A stretch of DNA of 64,000 nt from Parasponia andersonii (taxonomy: Eukaryota > Streptophyta > Magnoliopsida > Rosales > Cannabaceae): contig JXTB01000005.1 in assembly GCA_002914805.1 (NCBI GenBank), positions 2,330,586-2,394,585 on the forward strand, written 5' to 3'. The notes under the pieces are model-generated. The model made no database searches, had not been told where the DNA came from, and saw only the letters and a program-made list of their open reading frames with translations. The translations under genes were made by a program, and so were the position numbers. The first letter of the stretch is position 1; every line of letters begins with the position of its first letter. Positions 58,630 to 64,000 of this stretch are shown in pieces.

Positions 58630-59510
58630 CGAATGATAACCCAACTATTAAGTACAGGATGTCATTTGATTTGACGGCCAAAAATAAGTGTCAAAATAGA
58701 AAGGGAAACTTTTTTACACGCTCAACTTTAGGATCTAATTACATGACATCATACACCATGGAGGACTTATCTCTTTACCACCAAATAGGTGGTCTAGTGG
58801 TAATGTGATTATCCTGGAAATTGGGGGGGTGGCTCCCTTAAGAGTCTTAAATGTGAGAATATTTACCTGTTAACTCAGTGCCCCGTCCTTTGCCTCCGGG
58901 ATGCCGTTCTCGCTAGTTATTCAATTGAGGTTCAGCTGACTTACTCCACCATTCGATAGTGGTGACCCATCGATAAGGCCTTGAGGAATATTCTTGAATG
59001 AGGTTGAAACTGCTATGGTCATGCTCAAAGAAAATAACCACACTGGTTGCCCTCTCTTCCCTTTTTCGTTAACAAAAAAAAAAAAAAATAAAGTCCCATT
59101 TCTTTAGATACAGAATCACATTTAATTCCATGGGCAAAAAAAAAAAAAGCTATATTCGTGTCAAATTAATAAAGGCTAGAATTTTATACGCCCAACATTA
59201 GGGCTACTAACAGCACATAATACACCACAGACAACCTATCCATTAGGTACAGGGTCACATTTGATTCCACGATTTTAAAAAAAAAAGTGTCATATATTTT
59301 TGTCTGATTAATTAATAAGGGATTTATTATACGCCCAACTTTAGGGCCTAATTGCAAGACATCATACAGCATTTATAACCCATTTATTAGGTACATGGTC
59401 ACAGTCGCATTTGATTCGACGGAAAAAAAAAGTTACAGTCCCAATTTTATAGGACGTCATACACCACTAATCTACTAAGTCCAAGGTCACATTTGATTCG
59501 ACGGCAGAAA
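58630..59510. repeat. Diverged tandem repeat, about 130-155-bp unit, interrupted by a SINE
   Basis: Each unit carries a CAACTTTAGGRYCTAATT motif, an ACATCATACACCA motif and a GTCACATTTGATTCGACGG motif followed by poly(A). The last motif recurs at about 58663, 59118, 59256, 59407 and 59488. With the SINE removed the first spacing is about 130 bases, like the others. Confidence 0.75.
58778..59097 (+). mobile_element. SINE (tRNA-derived)
   Basis: About 320 bases starting CCACCAAATAGG. TGGTCTAGTGG at 58790-58800 fits a Pol III A box. The B box is poorly preserved. The end is CTTTTTCGTTAACA followed by poly(A). Flanking ATCTCTTTA (58769-58777) and ATTTCTTTA (59098-59106) fit a 9-bp target duplication with one change. 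It inserted into the tandem repeat around it. Confidence 0.7.
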
Positions 59511-60773
59511 GAGAAAAAAAGATAATACTCATTTCAAATTAATAATGGAACCTTTTTTAATAATTACTAATAACCAATCTATTGGTTATACTTATATTCG
59601 TAACAAATTCGTAAGGGCCGGGAAGGTTTGTATCCGCCAAATATTGGACCTAATTTACTAATTTTGACATAATTTATGGCAAGTCAAGATTACTTATCAA
59701 TCTTGACCTGGTCCTATTAACCTAAAGTGTGATGAACAGCATTTTATACTCAATTTTTGGGACAACCATTAAATATAAATGTATTTTTGATTTTCATGGT
59801 AAATATATCATATTTTAAGCACATACTATTATTAGTTTATAATTTTTATAAGATTTCGTCTACGTATTTACACTGTCACTCAAAACTTTGCCGAATTTTA
59901 TTGACATGGTTGATTGTAAGATCAAATACATAGTCAACCATACTCATCACCGCCCAGTCTTTTATTGTGTTTTTCCTTTTATTTATTTTCTTGTCTCCAA
60001 AACCAAAGTAGCAGCTATTATGTCTATGCTTAACATTACGTGTAACGTATTAATCTAAATGACAACATCCCAAGTAATGTAATACATTGATCATAATATT
60101 ATTGCTGTTTATAAATACAACAAACTAATTTCAATATATTTCTTTAAAAAGATAACTAATTTAAATATATATACCTACCATCGTTTAAAACAAAAAGAAA
60201 AAAGAAATAGCCATACCCACAAACATACTTTATAATAATTTAACACAAGAAAAATAATAGATGTACCTTTAGAATTTCGTGAACCTTTCGATATTGTGGT
60301 AAAACTTCTAGACTTGTTCAAGTAAAAACTTTATGTAAGACAAGTTAATGGGTTAATATATATATATATATATAAAGGGAAAAAATATTATAAAAAAAAA
60401 CAAAAATGGGAGAAAAATGAAAGGCGCAGATGATGCCGGTCCTCGTTATACTTTGATGTAGAGCGTGTACGTAGTAATAAAAAGAAATTTATTAACGCGT
60501 CTAAACACCAAAAACCCAACTCATATACCAAAACGTAAACCAAAACTTGGTTTTCTTGATTCAATTGAAGAGCGTACTTTTACCACTTCCACCTTTGACG
60601 GTTTGGATTTTAGGATTTTCAAACCTTCAACGGTCAATATTCAAATACACTTAATATTACAAAAACCACATCTTTTCTCTCTGTTTTCCCCCAGTTTGAA
60701 CGCTTTTCTCTCCTTTGAAATTGAACGCCGTGTGTGAAAGCCCACAATATTAACATAGAACCCACAACAAACA
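59511..60773. other. AT-rich upstream region of the U-box gene
   Basis: No gene. A (TA)n run lies at about 60356-60374. Closer to the gene, GGTCAA at 60632-60637 is the reverse complement of the W-box core TTGACC, a WRKY site. An open frame at 60465-60737 has no family likeness. Confidence 0.5.
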
Positions 60774-60780
60774 TATATAA
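60774..60780 (+). promoter_or_regulatory. TATA box of the U-box gene
   Basis: TATATAA lies about 155 bases upstream of the chosen ATG (60932). Transcription would start near 60805, giving a 5'UTR of about 125 bases with a poly(A) run at 60840-60850. Confidence 0.6.
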
Positions 60781-60931
60781 AGCTATATGTAATCTCCCTC
60801 ATTTTTCCACAAGCCGAAAACTAACAATTCAAGATCAAGAAAAAAAAAAAGATTTATTTAGCTCGCTTGTATTGACCCTTTTCCATTGTAGCTTTATCCT
60901 TTTCTTTACTTTCATATCTGATATATCAATT

Positions 60932-62269
60932 ATGGTCTTGGGTTGGAAAATAAGAAGGAAAAACAACAACCACCATGGCCACAAGAAGAACCTCCAGGCC
61001 ATGGAGGTCGAGATCCCAAACCATTTCCTCTGCCCAATTTCTCTCGACTTGATGGGAGACCCAGTTACATTGTCCTCCGGCATAACCTACGACCGCGAAA
61101 GCATCGAGTCGTGGCTCGAGTCCGGGAATTTCACTTGTCCGGTGACCAACCAGATTCTCCGGAGCTTTGACCAAATTCCCAACCATTCTCTCCGTAAGAT
61201 GATTCAAGAATGGGGTCTTGAGAATCAAAAGTACGGCTTCCAGCGCATCCCAACGCCGCGAATCCCGGTCGTTCCGATGGAGGTTTCCGAGACTCTACTC
61301 AGCGTCGAGGCTTCGGCAAGGCGCTTAGACTTGTTGGGATGCCAAGAATGTTTGAAGAAGATACAGAAATGGGGCGCAGAGAGCGACCGGAATAGACGCT
61401 GCGTCGTGGCGAATGGCGCGGCCGACGTACTTTCGATGGCTTTCGAGTGCTTTGCAGCCGATTCGTTCGAGAAGAATGCAAGCGTTTGCGAGGAGATATT
61501 GTCTGCTTTGAGTTGGATGTTTCCGATCAGGGAAGTTGCTCAGAAACACTTGGGATCCGAGGCTTCTCTACGTTGCATGGTTTGGTTTCTAACACGTACC
61601 GATCTTTATGCGAAGCAAAATTCTATCTCGGCATTGGAGGAGCTTCTTTCTTATGATAAAAAACACGTGGAGGTACTATCAAACATCGAGGGAGTACACG
61701 AAATACTAATAGAGTTCGTCCGACAGAAAATCTCTCCGAAAATTACAAAAGCTGCCCTTGTGTTAATCTTCCATATGGTTTCGATTCCGGCTCTCGAAAA
61801 GGTCAGGTCAGCATTTGTTGAGATGGGATTGGTTTGTTTAGTTCTGGAAACTCTAGTAGAGTCCTTGGATGAAAAGAGTGTAAGTGAAAGAGCTTTAGGT
61901 GTTCTGGATGGTCTTTTTGGGTGCCAAGAAGGGAGAGCAAAGGCTTATAAAAATGCTCTCTCAATACCAATATTGGTGAAGAAGCTCTTGAGGGTTTCGA
62001 ATTTGGCTACCGAGTTTTCGGTCTCGGCGATTTGGAAGCTTTGTATGAATGCATTAGTGGAGCAAGATAAAGAAGAATTAAGATCATTGGTTTTGGTTGA
62101 GGCTCTTCAAGTTGGAGCTTTTCAGAAGCTTTTGTTGATTATTCAGATCGGTTGTGGTGAGGAGACGAAGGAGAAAGCCACTGAGCTTTTGAAATTGTTC
62201 AATCCTTATAGGCCTGAGTTGGAATGCATTGAGTCAGTAGATTTCAAAAGTCTCCAAAGGTCCTTTTGA
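60932..62269 (+). CDS. PUB21: U-box domain E3 ubiquitin ligase with ARM repeats (PUB20/21-like)
   Basis: An intronless 445-codon gene, intact. The U-box covers about residues 28-95: IPNHFLCPISLDLMGDPV, GITYDRESIESWLESG, TCPVTNQ, then IPNHSLRKMIQEW. The rest is helical and fits armadillo repeats, ending with GAFQKLLLIIQIGCGEETKE, a segment strongly conserved in Arabidopsis PUB20/PUB21. Length also fits that group. The ATG at 60932 (MVLGWKIRRKNN) was chosen over the in-frame upstream ATG at 60734 because it matches the family's N-terminus (MV-W-basic) and because the upstream stretch spans the TATA box and a poly(A) run. U-box proteins bind an E2 enzyme and pass ubiquitin to substrates; the ARM region recognises the substrate. 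Related plant PUBs act in defence and stress signalling; the substrate here is unknown. Confidence 0.95.
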   Translation: MVLGWKIRRKNNNHHGHKKNLQAMEVEIPNHFLCPISLDLMGDPVTLSSGITYDRESIESWLESGNFTCPVTNQILRSFDQIPNHSLRKMIQEWGLENQKYGFQRIPTPRIPVVPMEVSETLLSVEASARRLDLLGCQECLKKIQKWGAESDRNRRCVVANGAADVLSMAFECFAADSFEKNASVCEEILSALSWMFPIREVAQKHLGSEASLRCMVWFLTRTDLYAKQNSISALEELLSYDKKHVEVLSNIEGVHEILIEFVRQKISPKITKAALVLIFHMVSIPALEKVRSAFVEMGLVCLVLETLVESLDEKSVSERALGVLDGLFGCQEGRAKAYKNALSIPILVKKLLRVSNLATEFSVSAIWKLCMNALVEQDKEELRSLVLVEALQVGAFQKLLLIIQIGCGEETKEKATELLKLFNPYRPELECIESVDFKSLQRSF

Positions 62270-63482
62270 AAATTTTGGACGAGGAATTATTGTTATTATT
62301 ATTTTTTTTCCTCATATTTGGTTATAATTAAATATGTAGTTCTTTTACTTATATGTAATTACGCGTAAGCAAATCATACCGTATTGAAAATAATTGAGTG
62401 AAATCATAGATATCGTTCATGGTATTCGAGAAAAGAGATTGATTAATTAATTAAGTAGAATGGTATGGCATAAACATTTACCTGTTTCCATCATTTGGTA
62501 CATGATGAACTCTTTTATTATTAGTCAGGGCCAAATTAATATAAATCATATAACGAGAAACCAGTCGAAACAGCTGAAGCTAAGCCTAGCGCTATATCCA
62601 TAAAATGAAATTCTCTACTCATGTCAAGTTAATAATTCATTGATATTTGAGAGTATTTTAAAAAGAAAAGATCAATTATAAATGGTCACGTAGCTAGTAA
62701 AATCTGTAGAAACTCATACCAAAATTTTCCGCATGTCCATGAAAAACGTCCACACGTAGCTAGTACTGGTACATCAAAATAATAATAGACATGATTTTTA
62801 TGTGTTTCTTCCTTGAATTGATCAAGCGTTGATTGATGGATCTTCTAGCATGCGTGGGTCAATAGAAAGTATTGTCACAGACCAATTAACAACTTTTTTT
62901 TTTTTTTGTCCCAAAACGCACCTATTAATAGTTTCTCTTCTGAAAACCCCAGCTAGCATGAAAAGGAAATGAGAAGAAGTACTTATGTTATGGCCTTTCT
63001 CGCGGTGATTGACCGAGTACACTGGGCGCATTTGTGCAAAGGAAAAGAAAAAGGTTATTTTCATAATGGATTTTTTTTTTTTTGAAAATTTCATATCGGA
63101 ATTTAAACATTAAGAAGCAGTAAAAATTAATATAAGATAAATGATGTAAAAGCCTTGAACTTTATTAAGGTTATTTTGGTAAAATTCATAATATTTAGAA
63201 AGTTAAAAACGATTTAAAATGGTGAAAATGGAATTACTTTCGAAATTAGACTTAAGTGTGTGAATCTTTCGAAAATTGGGGTCAATCGGTGATTTTTAAG
63301 GGCATTTTCCAAGAGAAATTGAGAGGGAGCGACTGTTTTGAAAGTCTGGAGAAGTCAAAACCTAAATTAGACCTAATCCACAAAATTTTCTAGCTCTCCC
63401 TCTCCCTCGCGCGCGTTCCATCTCTCCTCCTTTATTGTGCTTTATCGAAGCTCGCAGCCGATGTGCCCACCTGTAGTCAAAC
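62270..63482. other. 3' flank of the U-box gene, AT-rich, no further gene
   Basis: No clear AATAAA is seen soon after the stop. An open frame on the - strand at 62822-63094 crosses poly(T) runs and has no family likeness. Confidence 0.55.
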
Positions 63483-64000
63483 TAGGGCTAGCAATTTATG
63501 ACATAATACGATAATATGATTCAAAATCTATACGAAATTAGTGAATTTGAGTTTGTCTTAAACAAGTTCGAGTTAAAATTAGGTTAAATATGCAAATACG
63601 TTATTAAACGAGTCGGTTCGAGTTAATCTACTAATTTGAAACTGACTTGTAATGACCCATTTATTAAATTGGGTCAATTTCTGCTCAATCTTATGACCCA
63701 TATAATACCTCTTTAGAAATAATAATATTTTTATTATGTATGTTTGGGTTTTTTTGGTATTTTTAAAACTTTATTATGCATATATATATTGAGATTTTAT
63801 GTATTTTCAATTTATTTTTTATAAATATTTGTGTCTGAAGTTTACAAAATATTTATGAATAAATGAAATAGGTTAATAGGTTGTGTCGGCTTAACTTAAT
63901 CCGAAAATGATCTATTTAAATAAACAAGTTATACAGGTCGTGTTGGATCCCTATTTATATGTTTATAAACCGTTCGGGTTTGGGTTAAAATTCCTATTAT
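63483..64000. mobile_element. Probable non-autonomous hAT-like repeat, truncated by the window edge
   Basis: It begins TAGGGCTAGCAATTTATGAC and continues with AATTAGTGAATTTGAGTTTG, GAGTCGGTTCGAGTTAATCT and TAATGACCCATTTATTAAAT. This is the pattern of a very common plant dispersed repeat (TAGGGNTGGCAA ends, with GGGTTTGGGTTTG and TTAATGACCC motifs). The other end lies outside the window, so ends and target duplication cannot be tested. Confidence 0.5.

Noticed and set aside
60465..60737. 90-codon open frame upstream of the U-box gene
   Set aside because: No family likeness and located in the promoter region.
60734..60931. In-frame N-terminal extension of the U-box protein
   Set aside because: It covers the TATA box and a poly(A) run, and family members begin at the MV-W-basic sequence found at 60932.
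62822..63094. 90-codon open frame on the - strand
   Set aside because: It spans poly(T) runs (read as poly-Lys) and resembles no protein I know.

Overview
This window is plant nuclear DNA, most likely from a dicot. The evidence is very AT-rich intergenic sequence, plant lineages of LTR retrotransposon (Tat, Athila, a Ty3/gypsy element primed by initiator tRNA-Met, Ty1/copia), an L1-type LINE, a SINE and MITEs, and one intact host gene for a plant U-box E3 ubiquitin ligase. I cannot name the species. No bacterial, organellar or CRISPR-type system is present.

Layout from left to right. 1-6195 is the 3' part of a Tat-lineage Ty3/gypsy element: an intact integrase end on the + strand, a complete spliced-looking gene on the - strand, then the 3' LTR. 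6196-14333 is AT-rich sequence holding a MITE, a solo LTR, small tandem duplications and a calmodulin-like (CML13/14-type) pseudogene. 14334-19937 is a decayed LINE with an 11-bp target duplication. 19938-23291 holds two AT-rich tandem arrays (about 107-bp and about 200-bp units). 23292-40874 is a second Tat element with the target duplication CTTAT; it has lost most of gag-pol and carries a nested Athila element (25670-35386, target duplication ATGAC). 41567-47100 is a Ty3/gypsy element (target duplication TAAAG). 47588-49030 is a probable second solo LTR. 51659-58358 is a decayed Ty1/copia element. A tandem array near 58.6-59.5 kb is split by a SINE. 60932-62269 is the U-box gene. A probable non-autonomous hAT-like element runs off the right edge from 63483.

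The most interesting feature is the antisense gene in the first Tat element (about 5050 down to 1974, - strand). It has a TATA box, a 5'UTR intron ending exactly at the ATG, four coding exons whose three introns all have GT-AG ends and keep frame, and an AATAAA signal after the stop. The predicted protein is about 648 residues: a plant 'putative gypsy type transposon' domain, a basic linker, a proline-rich linker, then a coiled coil with an acidic tail. The matching antisense gene in the second Tat element is broken by stops. Extra antisense ORFs are known in the Tat lineage; an intact one with a whole promoter-to-poly(A) architecture is the best candidate for something under-described here.

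Everything else is mostly decayed: nearly all retroelement reading frames carry stops or frameshifts. The U-box gene is the only intact ordinary host gene. All calls come from reading the sequence; no database search was run.
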